Part shown: one piece after another, positions 1-8,652 of the stretch
Layout of the letters: each line of letters starts with the position of its first letter
Numbering within the stretch: the stretch's first letter is position 1
DNA from: CSBr16-58 sp051859825
GTDB lineage: Bacteria; Bacteroidota; Bacteroidia; Flavobacteriales; Schleiferiaceae
DNA: 64,000 nt
Direction: 5' to 3'
Assembly: GCA_051859825.1 (NCBI GenBank)
Contig: JBHYFA010000001.1
Span: 40,441 to 104,440, forward strand
The notes under the pieces: generated by a model
Told to the model about the DNA's origin: nothing
The model's input: the letters and a program-made list of their open reading frames with translations, nothing else
Database searches by the model: none
Program-made: the position numbers and the translations under genes

Positions 1-171
1 AACCCAAAAAATAAAAGCAAAGTCCGCATAGTAAAAACGATTAGATTAGTATAAAAGTCATCATTATTGAAAGCTTATCTCATAATGAAGTCTTAATGAA
101 ACGCAAAAAAACATAATATATTTTTTAGCTCACCATCGTTTCTTCAAAAATAGCGGTAAAATGACTTTATT

Positions 172-208
172 CATATCGCTGTCATCGGACTTTATAGACA
201 GACATTAT
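172..208. repeat. Half copy of the dispersed palindromic element
   Basis: This segment carries the right-hand box of the repeat family (ATCGGACTTTATAGACAGACA) and ends next to the stop codon of the minus-strand gene that begins at 949. It belongs to the same subtype as the half copy near 35931, because both share the CTGTCATCGGACTT / AAGTCCGATGACAG version of the box. No left arm is visible, so it is a remnant. The first 170 bases of the window otherwise show nothing that can be supported. Confidence 0.6.
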
Positions 209-949
209 TTATTCACGTCGTGCTTTCTTATCCTTCTTCCTCCGCTTCTTCGACTTCTTCTTTTTCTTACTTGAAGAAAAGGAATTTTGCAAATGAGTAA
301 GCGGCTGATAAACGTTAAAATAAAGAGTCAATATAGTGTCATTATCCTCCGTGATTTCTGGTTCCTTTAAGGTCATCGCGTCAACCTGGCCGATCAAAGC
401 TTGTCGCGAAATTTCAAGGTCGTACTGTTCGAGTAGCGTGTACTCATCCGAAACTCTATTAACCACAAAAGCCGATTCAATTTCGAGACCATCGCCACTT
501 TCACTTATAATATCTAAAAATCGATAAAATAAATTTCCGTAAAAATGTGCGGTAATGGTATCGCCTAATTCATGATGAGCAATCATTAAATAATATAGGG
601 CTTGAAGATTTACTGGATCATCGTCCCAAACCTTTTTGGCTGGACTAATTGCATTTTCCCACTCTTTTTCTCTTAAAAAAGACACACTCTTTCTTAAACC
701 AGGGTCGCGAAAATAAGGTTTATAGTCTCCCGAATACGCCCATCCGTAGTACAAATGAACCATCTCTTGCTTGTGCAGCATTTCTTTGGAACGCATCTTT
801 TTCACTAAGGATGGGTAATAAAGGTCGCTTTTTTTATCGGTAACCGCCGCTTCAATTGCAGCTAAATCGATGGAGGTAGGTACTTGGGCAAACAAACTAT
901 TTGCTATAAAAAAAAGCACCACAATTGCGAATAAAGTATTCTTGCTCAT
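209..949 (-). CDS. Secreted DUF4919-like protein with lysine-rich tail
   Basis: 246 residues. A signal peptide covers about residues 1-21 (FFIANSLFAQ, cleavage after Ala-Gln expected). The middle matches the pattern of DUF4919 proteins of Bacteroidota: the YYPSLVKKM motif, the YYGWAYSGDYKPY motif (about 66-78) and a TPR-like helical segment around residues 95-135. The last 20 residues are almost only Lys, Arg and Ser, an unusual highly basic tail. It is transcribed divergently from the TPR gene at 1116. Function is unknown; a periplasmic or surface helical-repeat role is inference. The DUF assignment rests on motif recall. Confidence 0.75.
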   Translation of the reverse strand: MSKNTLFAIVVLFFIANSLFAQVPTSIDLAAIEAAVTDKKSDLYYPSLVKKMRSKEMLHKQEMVHLYYGWAYSGDYKPYFRDPGLRKSVSFLREKEWENAISPAKKVWDDDPVNLQALYYLMIAHHELGDTITAHFYGNLFYRFLDIISESGDGLEIESAFVVNRVSDEYTLLEQYDLEISRQALIGQVDAMTLKEPEITEDNDTILTLYFNVYQPLTHLQNSFSSSKKKKKSKKRRKKDKKARRE

Positions 950-1044
950 GTTAAAGAATTTTGAATGGGTAAATATAAAAAAAAATCAACACTCGACCTT
1001 TAATAATCTTCTTATTTGTGCATAACAAGGTATGTGTATTGCAT

Positions 1045-1052
1045 TATATTTG
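1045..1052 (+). promoter_or_regulatory. Bacteroidota -7 promoter element for the TPR operon
   Basis: TATATTTG fits the Bacteroidota -7 consensus TAnnTTTG and lies 63 bases before the start codon at 1116. A clear -33 TTG at the usual spacing is not evident (one lies 26 bases upstream), so this is a moderate call. Confidence 0.45.
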
Positions 1053-1115
1053 TTTCTTGTACCGATTGTGTAAAAAAATTCGTTTTATCATAGTCACCAA
1101 TTCCAATCCCATCGA

Positions 1116-4100
1116 ATGTATCAACAAAAAATTCGACTGATTGCCGTTATTCTAGGAATGCTCCCCGTGTGGGTTTTCGGCCAAATTACCGAGGCTCAAC
1201 GACGGGCCGACACCAAATTCCAGACTGCACTAACAGCATTTGATCAGCAAATATTTGCCAACGCCCGTGAAGGTTTTGAGCAAGCTTTGGCAACGCAATC
1301 GCTAAGTCCAGAGCGCACCGTGGAGGCATACTACTACCGTGCAATCTCCGCCTTGGAGCTCTTCCACTCCGACGCCGAAAACCTCATGCAGGCCTTCATC
1401 GAGTCATACCCAACGAGCTCATTGGTGAATCAGGCTCGACGCTATCTGGGACAATTCTTCTTTCGCAACAGAAACTATCGCAAAAGCGAAAAATACCTCT
1501 CCGAAGTGGATATGCGAAATATCGATCGTGAAGACCGTCCGGAAATTCGCTTTCAACTCGGGTATTCGTATTTCATCAATGAAAAAATAGACCCTGCAAA
1601 AGACATTTTCGTACTGCTGAAAGAACAAAGCGGACCTTTTGCTGCCTCAGCACGCTACTACTACGCGCACATCGTGTATGAAGAGGAGAATTACAGCGAG
1701 GCTCTCATCAACTTTGAAGCCCTGCGGAACGACCAAGCATTTTCTCGTATGGTCCCGTTCTACCTCGCCCACGTGTACTACCAAATGCGCGAGTACGATA
1801 GCTTGTTTGTTTATGCCAAAGAAATCCTCTCCGACGATGAAGCCCCGCGAAGAGCAGAAATTGCCAAACTCGTAGGCGACGCGCACTACCGATTGGAGAA
1901 TTTTAAAAAAGCCGTTGAATATTTCGAACTATACCGCGAAGAAGGTGGAAAACCCAGTCGCAACGACCACTACGAATTGGGTTTTAGCTACTACAAAATT
2001 GGGAACTTTGAAAAAGCCATCGAACACTTTTCAAGAGTGTCCATGGGGCAAGACGAACTTGCACAGGTAACCTATTACCACCTCGGCGATTGTCATTTGC
2101 AAAAAGGAGATAAACAATCTGCCCTTACCGCCTTCGCCGCCGCCTCGAAAATAGATGCCGATGTTAGCATACGCGAAGATGCCGCCTTCCAGTTTGTAAA
2201 GCTAAACTACGAATTAGGCGGCGTATTTGCCGACGTAGTAACCTCCCTTACACAATTTCAACGCAGCTTCCCCGAAAGTGATAATCTGCGAAAAATCAAT
2301 ACCCTATTAGCAGATGCTCACCTGCGTTCCCGTAATTATGCCCGAGCTGCACAAGCACTCAGAGATGCCGGACTCCGCACCATTGAGCAACAAGGCATTT
2401 TTCAAAAAGTATCATACTTCCTCGGTGTAGAAGCCTACCAACAAGAGCGCTACACCACCGCCGTGGCGCATTTTGCCGAATCGAGAAAATACCCCATCGA
2501 TCAAGCCTACGTGGGACTCGCTCTCTACTGGGCAGCCGAATCTTTTTACCAATTGATGGAGTACGACGCCGCCATTGGTGCGTATCTGGAATTTCAAGCC
2601 AGCCCGGGAGCGTATCAATCTCCCTATTTTTCCTATTCGTACTATGGCCTGGGTTACGCTTATTACATGGCCGGCAAACTCGAAGAAGCCGCCACCACCT
2701 TCCGTCGTTTCTCCCGTGAAAAAGGTGTTTCGGGTGGAAGATTCCGTGATGGTCTGCTTCGCTTAGCTGATGTGTATTTTCTACTGAGAACATACCCACA
2801 AGCCTTAGAATTCTACGATAAATCCATTACCGAATCTGGCGGAAAAAACACCTACGCCATTTTCCAGAAAGCCATTTGTCAGGGATTGATTGGTGAAGAA
2901 AGACAAAAGATTGCCACCCTCGACGGATTAATTAAAAATTTCCCCAGCGATCCCTTAGCTCTCGATGCTCGTTTTGAAAAAGCATCTTCTTACATCAAAC
3001 TCGAAGCCTACGACGACGCTATCCGAATTTACCAAGCATTCAATCTAGAGCACCCCAATCACCCCAATGTGCCACGAGCAAAGCTCAATATGAGCTTGGC
3101 CTATCGCAATACCCAACGATACGACCAAGCCATCAAGTTGCTGAAAGACATTGTGGAAAGTTACCCCAATACCCCAGAATCTTCCGAAGCCATACGCTTT
3201 GGTCAAAACGTGTTTAGCGAAGCCGACAGAATGGGTGAGTACGTTTCGTGGGTGCAATCAAGCGGAGCGAAAGACGTAGAGCAAGGTCGCCTTGATTCTG
3301 CCCTTTATTTCTCCGCCTTCGACCAGTACTCCGTGGGGAACTACCAAGCAGCTCTAAGAGGCTTCCGCGACTACGCCGACCGCTTCCCGAACGGACTCTT
3401 CCGCTTACAAACCGTTTTCTACAGAGGAGATTCACATTTCCGTCTAAAGGAAGATGACAAAGCGCTGGAGTTCTTCGAAGAGGTCTTAACCACACCCCGT
3501 TCTCCCTTCTACGACAGAGCCTTAGAACGAGCAGCTCAACTGCGCTATTTGGCAAAAGATTACCCCCAAGCAGCCAATTATTATCGGCAAATCTTGGAAC
3601 GAAACCCCATGGAGGAAACCCGAATGCTAGCCACCGAACGACTGATGCGCATCGCCTTTAGTCAGGAAGACTGGCCTAAGTTGGAAGATTGGAGTCAGAG
3701 GGTATTGAAGTCTAACCCTGAACAAGCCAAACTACGAAGAGACGCCCGCTGGTATCGTGCCCTTTCGCTTTACCATCAACATCGCAGACCCGAAGCCGAC
3801 TCTGCTCTAGCAGATATTGCCAATACCTACCAAGGCAACGAAGCCGCTCAGGCCATGTACTACTTAGCCGAATTTTTCTGGGAAGACCGACTTTTGGAGG
3901 AAACCAAAAAGCAGGTGTATGCTTTAATTGAAAAACATCCCGGTGAAGTGGAGTTGCGCGACCGAGCTTTGATTCTTTTGGCGAGAGTATTTATAGAAGA
4001 GGAAGACTTTTTCCAAGCAGAATTCTCGCTCGACTTTGTAATTCAATCCAACTCCGACGAGAAGGTGACTAAAGAAGCACAAGACCTCCTCGACTCGCTC

Positions 4101-4202
4101 AAACAGCAAGAGCAAGACGCTCAAAAAAAATCAGATAACGACGCTTGGGAGGTAAATCCTAGCGGAGATAACAATTTACCAAACGAATCAGATGAAGAAT
4201 AA
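1116..4202 (+). CDS. Large secreted tetratricopeptide-repeat protein
   Basis: 1028 residues. An N-terminal signal peptide (about 1-22, ending VFGQ) is followed by TPR motifs along almost the whole length, for example ALTAFDQQIFANAREGFEQAL near 38-58 and repeated A-x-x-Y-F/Y patterns. The C-terminus is a charged, Gln/Asp/Asn-rich tail (about 985-1028). TPR solenoids bind peptides or scaffold complexes; in this family they are expected in the periplasm or on the outer membrane. Its stop overlaps the start of the barrel gene at 4192 by 11 bases, so the two are translationally linked. The same order (TPR protein, TonB-receptor-like barrel, FtsE) is familiar from other Bacteroidota, but the role of the pair is not established. 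Confidence 0.88.
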   Translation: MYQQKIRLIAVILGMLPVWVFGQITEAQRRADTKFQTALTAFDQQIFANAREGFEQALATQSLSPERTVEAYYYRAISALELFHSDAENLMQAFIESYPTSSLVNQARRYLGQFFFRNRNYRKSEKYLSEVDMRNIDREDRPEIRFQLGYSYFINEKIDPAKDIFVLLKEQSGPFAASARYYYAHIVYEEENYSEALINFEALRNDQAFSRMVPFYLAHVYYQMREYDSLFVYAKEILSDDEAPRRAEIAKLVGDAHYRLENFKKAVEYFELYREEGGKPSRNDHYELGFSYYKIGNFEKAIEHFSRVSMGQDELAQVTYYHLGDCHLQKGDKQSALTAFAAASKIDADVSIREDAAFQFVKLNYELGGVFADVVTSLTQFQRSFPESDNLRKINTLLADAHLRSRNYARAAQALRDAGLRTIEQQGIFQKVSYFLGVEAYQQERYTTAVAHFAESRKYPIDQAYVGLALYWAAESFYQLMEYDAAIGAYLEFQASPGAYQSPYFSYSYYGLGYAYYMAGKLEEAATTFRRFSREKGVSGGRFRDGLLRLADVYFLLRTYPQALEFYDKSITESGGKNTYAIFQKAICQGLIGEERQKIATLDGLIKNFPSDPLALDARFEKASSYIKLEAYDDAIRIYQAFNLEHPNHPNVPRAKLNMSLAYRNTQRYDQAIKLLKDIVESYPNTPESSEAIRFGQNVFSEADRMGEYVSWVQSSGAKDVEQGRLDSALYFSAFDQYSVGNYQAALRGFRDYADRFPNGLFRLQTVFYRGDSHFRLKEDDKALEFFEEVLTTPRSPFYDRALERAAQLRYLAKDYPQAANYYRQILERNPMEETRMLATERLMRIAFSQEDWPKLEDWSQRVLKSNPEQAKLRRDARWYRALSLYHQHRRPEADSALADIANTYQGNEAAQAMYYLAEFFWEDRLLEETKKQVYALIEKHPGEVELRDRALILLARVFIEEEDFFQAEFSLDFVIQSNSDEKVTKEAQDLLDSLKQQEQDAQKKSDNDAWEVNPSGDNNLPNESDEE

Positions 4203-5937
4203 CATTCGCATTTTCGCCACTGTGGCATTCTCACTGATGGCGCTGATAAGCTTTGCTCAGGGCGACTTGGGGAATATTCAACTCGAAGTTACCCGCGCCT
4301 TTGAAGGAAGGGTACAGCAAGCGAGAAAAATAAACGACCTCCCCCGAATTACCGACACCATTCGTAGCGAGGTGAAGCTCGACTACCAAATTAGACCACG
4401 AACGGTATTCACCAATTTCTCCCCCGAACCCTTATCGCCCGCCCGCATTCGCAGGGTCACCGCCGATAAGCTCCCCAAGTTTATGCTAAGCTTAGGTGGA
4501 GGAAACTTCCTCACCACAAGCTTCGATCTTTCTTTTAATAGCGACAGATCGCGAAACCAATCTTGGGGCTTCAAAGCAAAGCACTTTTCTACCCATAGCG
4601 GTGTACCCGATCTTATTTTTGCTGAAGGAGATAATAAGGCCAGCAATGCAAATTTTCTCAGTGAAAATCGTCTTGCCGGACACTACCGTCGCTTTTTCCG
4701 CAATTACACCCTAACTACCCGTGCAGAAGGATTTTACGACGCCCTCAATTTCTATGGCGTCCCTATGCTTGATGGGGTAAATTCCGACCTATTCTTTGGC
4801 GATATTCAACGCCAATATTATCTCGGGGCCAAGGCTGAAATCGATTTTGAAAGCACCCGCAGAAAGGCCGATAGCTGGTTCGACCAAGGAACGCTGAGCT
4901 ACCACTTTGTAACCGACGCCTTCAGTTCACAGGAAAATCGCATTCACCTTCCTACTCGCTGGTCGTTTCCCGTGGATGACAATCTAGTAAATATTGATTT
5001 GCGAACCACGTATCAGCAAACCTCCGCCGACTCCAACGAGCTTTCTGCGCAATACCTAAACGTACACCTCTTTCCAAACATCGAATACGTTAAAGATAAT
5101 CTGGTTTTAAAACTGGGGCTGAATTTCATTTACAACGACAATGATGTGAGCTACCGCGGTGCACAGGAAGACGTTGACAATCTTTATGTAATGCCTAGTT
5201 TGACCGGTAGATTAACCGTTGTACCTAACGCTTTAGAGGTATTCGGAGGTTTCGACTATGACTTCACACTAAACAACGCACTCGATCTTTCCCGCGAAGT
5301 TCCTTGGCTGAATCCGGGGGTATTGGTTCGTCCTACTAGGAAAAATGAATTTTTCTTTGGAACCTCTTTCTTAGTGATGGCCGGTCTCAACGTTGAAGCT
5401 CGCGCTCACTACACCCGTTGGCTCGATCGTGCACTTATCTATAGAGATCCCGGTTTTATCGACAACGTAAACATCCTTCAAGGTTTGGATGTCCGTTATC
5501 TCAATGGAGATGAAATTGGTCTAAATGCTAGAATTCGCTATCAGATAAATGATGACTTACGTTTGGGAGCTAATCTTGCTTATTCGCGCTACGAAAACTT
5601 CACCTACCAAGGAGAGGCTACTGCTCCGTATCACTTAGCTCCGTGGAGAGGAGGCTTAGATGCCCAGTACACGTTTCGCAAAAAACTTGGTATTCAAGCT
5701 CGTTTAATTTACGTAGGTGTTCGTGAGGCCTTTGGTGAAGACTTCCAAGGAGTTGCTCAAATAGATCCTGAACTCCCCGGATTCTGGGATATGGATTTGA
5801 GCTTTGACTATTACTTCAACGATAATCTCACGGGATTCCTCCGCATTCACAACGCCTTTGCCTCTAGATATGACCTCTATCTTGGCTACGGAGCCCAGCG
5901 CTTCTTGGCTCTCGGAGGATTCAAATTCCGTCTTTAA
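4192..5937 (+). CDS. Outer-membrane beta-barrel protein (TonB-receptor-like)
   Basis: 581 residues with a signal peptide (about 1-22, ISFAQ) and a long run of alternating amphipathic strands with many aromatic girdle residues. It ends in FKFRL, similar to a beta-signal. A plug domain and TonB box are not obvious, so it is best called a TonB-receptor-like barrel and not an active transporter. The start at 4192 lies inside the 3' end of the TPR gene (11 base overlap), which suggests the two products act together at the outer membrane. The next gene follows after 18 bases. Confidence 0.8.
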   Translation: MKNNIRIFATVAFSLMALISFAQGDLGNIQLEVTRAFEGRVQQARKINDLPRITDTIRSEVKLDYQIRPRTVFTNFSPEPLSPARIRRVTADKLPKFMLSLGGGNFLTTSFDLSFNSDRSRNQSWGFKAKHFSTHSGVPDLIFAEGDNKASNANFLSENRLAGHYRRFFRNYTLTTRAEGFYDALNFYGVPMLDGVNSDLFFGDIQRQYYLGAKAEIDFESTRRKADSWFDQGTLSYHFVTDAFSSQENRIHLPTRWSFPVDDNLVNIDLRTTYQQTSADSNELSAQYLNVHLFPNIEYVKDNLVLKLGLNFIYNDNDVSYRGAQEDVDNLYVMPSLTGRLTVVPNALEVFGGFDYDFTLNNALDLSREVPWLNPGVLVRPTRKNEFFFGTSFLVMAGLNVEARAHYTRWLDRALIYRDPGFIDNVNILQGLDVRYLNGDEIGLNARIRYQINDDLRLGANLAYSRYENFTYQGEATAPYHLAPWRGGLDAQYTFRKKLGIQARLIYVGVREAFGEDFQGVAQIDPELPGFWDMDLSFDYYFNDNLTGFLRIHNAFASRYDLYLGYGAQRFLALGGFKFRL

Positions 5938-5955
5938 CCTCTAATCTACCTCCTC

Positions 5956-6660
5956 ATGTCTGAAGCAGCCACACCGAATGATCTTCCGCTTATTTCCCTT
6001 GAGCACGCCTACATCTCACAGGTGAATAACCTCGTGCTATCAGATGTGAACATGAGCATTTATCCAGGTGATTTTGTTTATCTTATCGGAGCTACGGGCA
6101 GCGGAAAATCCTCGTTGTTAAAAACCCTCTATGCAGATTTACCCCTAAAGGAAGGAAAAGCCTCCGTTGTGGGTTTTGATTTAGATAAACTCAAAGAAAA
6201 AGACATCCCTTTTTTACGCAGAAAAATAGGCATTGTATTCCAGGATTTCCAACTCCTACCAGACCGCTCCGTGCGCGACAATCTTTTGTTTGTACTAAAA
6301 GCAACCGGCTGGAAAGATAAAAAGAAAATAGACGACCGTATTCGTTATGTGCTCGAACGGGTAGATATGGGTACCAAGCACTTCAAAATGCCACACCAAC
6401 TTTCGGGAGGAGAGCAGCAAAGAATCGCCATTGCGCGTGCCCTACTCAACGATCCCGAACTCATCATCGCCGATGAACCAACAGGAAATCTCGACCCCTC
6501 CACCAGTGAGGAAATCATGCTCCTGATGAAGGAAATATGCAGCAACGGAAGAGCTATTCTGATGGCAACCCACGACTATTCCCTCATTCTAAAATTCCCT
6601 TCACGTACCCTAAAATGTGAAGATGGGAAAATCTTCGAGACCCTACAAACCCGGCTGTAA
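5956..6660 (+). CDS. ftsE: FtsE-like ABC transporter ATP-binding protein
   Basis: 234 residues, the length expected for FtsE. Visible motifs are Walker A GATGSGKSS (45-53), Q-loop Gln96, signature LSGGEQ (149-154), Walker B LIIADEP (169-175) and the H-loop His206. FtsE is the cytoplasmic ATPase that, with the membrane protein FtsX, controls peptidoglycan hydrolases at the division site. No ftsX follows here; the next gene, 2 bases on, is a glycosyltransferase. A lone ftsE is common in this phylum. The alternative is a LolD/MacB-type ATPase, which shares all these motifs. Confidence 0.82.
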   Translation: MSEAATPNDLPLISLEHAYISQVNNLVLSDVNMSIYPGDFVYLIGATGSGKSSLLKTLYADLPLKEGKASVVGFDLDKLKEKDIPFLRRKIGIVFQDFQLLPDRSVRDNLLFVLKATGWKDKKKIDDRIRYVLERVDMGTKHFKMPHQLSGGEQQRIAIARALLNDPELIIADEPTGNLDPSTSEEIMLLMKEICSNGRAILMATHDYSLILKFPSRTLKCEDGKIFETLQTRL

Positions 6661-6662
6661 AA

Positions 6663-7553
6663 ATGCTGTCGATTCTCATTCCTACCTATAAATACGTGCC
6701 CGAGCCTCTCGTACGTGCATTGGTAATCCAACTTAAGAAAGTGAGCTTTTCGTGGGAAATCATCGTATCAGACGACTGTTCGGGTACACCCAGCGAAAAC
6801 GACTTTCAAGTTCTTTCATCTATCCATCCAGCAGTGCGTTTTAACATCTTATCAGAAAATCGCGGGCGCTTCGAAAACCGTAGATCCTTAGCACAGCTAG
6901 CAAAATATGACAGACTACTATACCTCGACGACGACGCGGTACTAGACGAAAGCTTCATAGAAATATACTCGTCTTGGATATCTAAGAAAGAAACGGTTTT
7001 TGGCGGGATGAAGTACGCAGAGCGAATACCTGAAGATCCAAAACTTCACCTTCGTTGGAAAGTGGGGAAAAAACGCGAAGAAATTCCCGCCCGCTTACGC
7101 AACGAAAAGCCCTACGCGGGAATTCAAACTTGCAACTTTATGATTTCCAAAGAAGCGATGTTGGCACTTCCGCAACACAAAGAAATTTACGGATACGGAC
7201 ATGAAGACACTATGATGGGCTACGACTTGCGTTACGCCTTCGTTCCCGTGGTGCATATCGACAACGCCATTGGGCACTCCAAGCTCGACACGGCAGATGT
7301 TTTCCTAGAAAAAACCAGTCAGGCAGTAAAAAACCTCGCCCGCCTCATCAAAGCAGGAAAAGTAGATGAAAATATCCGACTATATCAATTCTACAGTCGG
7401 CTTCAAAAAACGCGAACTACCGGACTTTTACGCTGGTACGGCAGGCAGAGGGCTGGTAACATCATTCACTCTTTACTGAAACCCAATCCGTCGCTTTACC
7501 TTTTCGACTGGTATAAATTGGCTTTACTCTGTGTTGAAGTAGAAAAACAATAG
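6663..7553 (+). CDS. Family 2 glycosyltransferase
   Basis: 296 residues of GT-A fold. The N-terminus LSILIPTYK (2-10), the nucleotide-binding VSDDCSG segment (about 35-41) and the metal-binding acidic triplet in YLDDDAVLD (about 87-95) identify family GT2. The segment CNFMISKEAML and the GHED motif (about 180) form the usual acceptor-side region. It probably transfers a sugar from a nucleotide donor to a polysaccharide or lipid; the substrate cannot be told. It is the last gene of the run that starts at 1116, only 2 bases after ftsE. No transmembrane segment is evident. Confidence 0.85.
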   Translation: MLSILIPTYKYVPEPLVRALVIQLKKVSFSWEIIVSDDCSGTPSENDFQVLSSIHPAVRFNILSENRGRFENRRSLAQLAKYDRLLYLDDDAVLDESFIEIYSSWISKKETVFGGMKYAERIPEDPKLHLRWKVGKKREEIPARLRNEKPYAGIQTCNFMISKEAMLALPQHKEIYGYGHEDTMMGYDLRYAFVPVVHIDNAIGHSKLDTADVFLEKTSQAVKNLARLIKAGKVDENIRLYQFYSRLQKTRTTGLLRWYGRQRAGNIIHSLLKPNPSLYLFDWYKLALLCVEVEKQ

Positions 7554-7611
7554 CCGCACAAAAATCATAATTAGAAGAAGAAAAGAATCCGAGAATACAA
7601 TTGCTCTAAAC

Positions 7612-7619
7612 TACTTTTG
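7612..7619 (+). promoter_or_regulatory. Bacteroidota -7 promoter element for ddl
   Basis: TACTTTTG followed by C matches the TAnnTTTG consensus and lies 46 bases before the ddl start at 7666. It separates ddl from the upstream glycosyltransferase as an independent transcription unit. Confidence 0.55.
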
Positions 7620-7665
7620 CAAATAACAATTCATCATAATCATAACCAAGTCTTTCCTCATAAAT

Positions 7666-8652
7666 ATGGGCAAAATAAATATAGCCGTAGTAATGGGCGG
7701 CTACTCCGGGGAGTTTGAAGTTAGCATGGGCAGTGGCTCCATCGTTGTAGAACACCTTAAACGAGTACGCAATTGGAGTATTTACCCAGTTTACATTACC
7801 AATGAGGGTTGGTTTGCTGGAGAAAATAAATATGATGTAGATAAATCCAACTTCACCTTTATTGACGGCTCTGGTGATAGAATAGTCTTTGACGGTGTTT
7901 TTGTTGCTGTTCACGGCACTCCCGCAGAAGACGGAAAACTTTTGGCTTACTTCGACCTACTAGATATTCCCTATACCACATCCTCGCATTTCGCATCAGC
8001 GCTTACTTTCAATAAAGCTGAATGTAATATGGTTTTAGCTTCTGGCGGCTTCCGGGTGGCTAAGGCCATGTATTTCACTCCGGGAATGACCATTGACCCA
8101 CAAGAAGTAATCAAAAAATTAGGGCTTCCGGTTTTTGTAAAGCCCAACTGTAGTGGTTCGAGTTTAGGCGTAAGTAAAGTTAAGAGCCTCGAAGGTTTGC
8201 TTCCGGCATTTGAAGCGGCAAGAAAGGAAAGTCCGCAGGTACTTATTGAGTCTGGAATTACCGGGACTGAATTGGCGTGCGGCATACATAATCTCAGAGG
8301 AAAACCCACTGCGATGGCGGTAACAGAAGTTGTTCCCAAGAATGAGTTTTTCGACTACGAATCGAAGTACAGTGGGATGTCGGAAGAGATTACGCCCGCC
8401 CGCATTTCTCAGGAAAATATCGACAAAATTATGCGTACTACGGAAGAAGTCTATGCGCTTTTGCAGCTAAATGGATTAGCTCGCGTTGACTATATCCTCA
8501 CTCCGGAGGGTGAAGCTTTCTTAATTGAAGTCAACACCGTTCCTGGGTTGTCTGCGGAATCCATTATTCCGAAGCAAGTACGTTATTTAGGGATAGATTT
8601 GGGTGAATTGTTCGCTGGCTTGGTATCTACAGCATGTAATCTTGCCAACTAA
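7666..8652 (+). CDS. ddl: D-alanine--D-alanine ligase
   Basis: 328 residues, normal for Ddl. It joins two D-alanines with ATP in the cytoplasm, giving the dipeptide end of peptidoglycan precursors. Signature segments: GGYSGEFEVS (11-20, with the catalytic Glu and Ser of the first subsite), HGTPAEDG (83-90), the ATP-grasp lysine region FVKPNCSGSSLGV (147-159) and the C-terminal metal/substrate motif IEVNTVPGLS (277-286). The gene stands alone with its own promoter. Its TAA stop overlaps the TAG stop of the convergent Omp85-type gene by four bases (8649-8652). Confidence 0.95.
   Translation: MGKINIAVVMGGYSGEFEVSMGSGSIVVEHLKRVRNWSIYPVYITNEGWFAGENKYDVDKSNFTFIDGSGDRIVFDGVFVAVHGTPAEDGKLLAYFDLLDIPYTTSSHFASALTFNKAECNMVLASGGFRVAKAMYFTPGMTIDPQEVIKKLGLPVFVKPNCSGSSLGVSKVKSLEGLLPAFEAARKESPQVLIESGITGTELACGIHNLRGKPTAMAVTEVVPKNEFFDYESKYSGMSEEITPARISQENIDKIMRTTEEVYALLQLNGLARVDYILTPEGEAFLIEVNTVPGLSAESIIPKQVRYLGIDLGELFAGLVSTACNLAN

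Noticed and set aside
2359..2799. Minus-strand 146-residue frame inside the large TPR gene
   Set aside because: It lies wholly within a convincing TPR coding sequence and has no protein features of its own.
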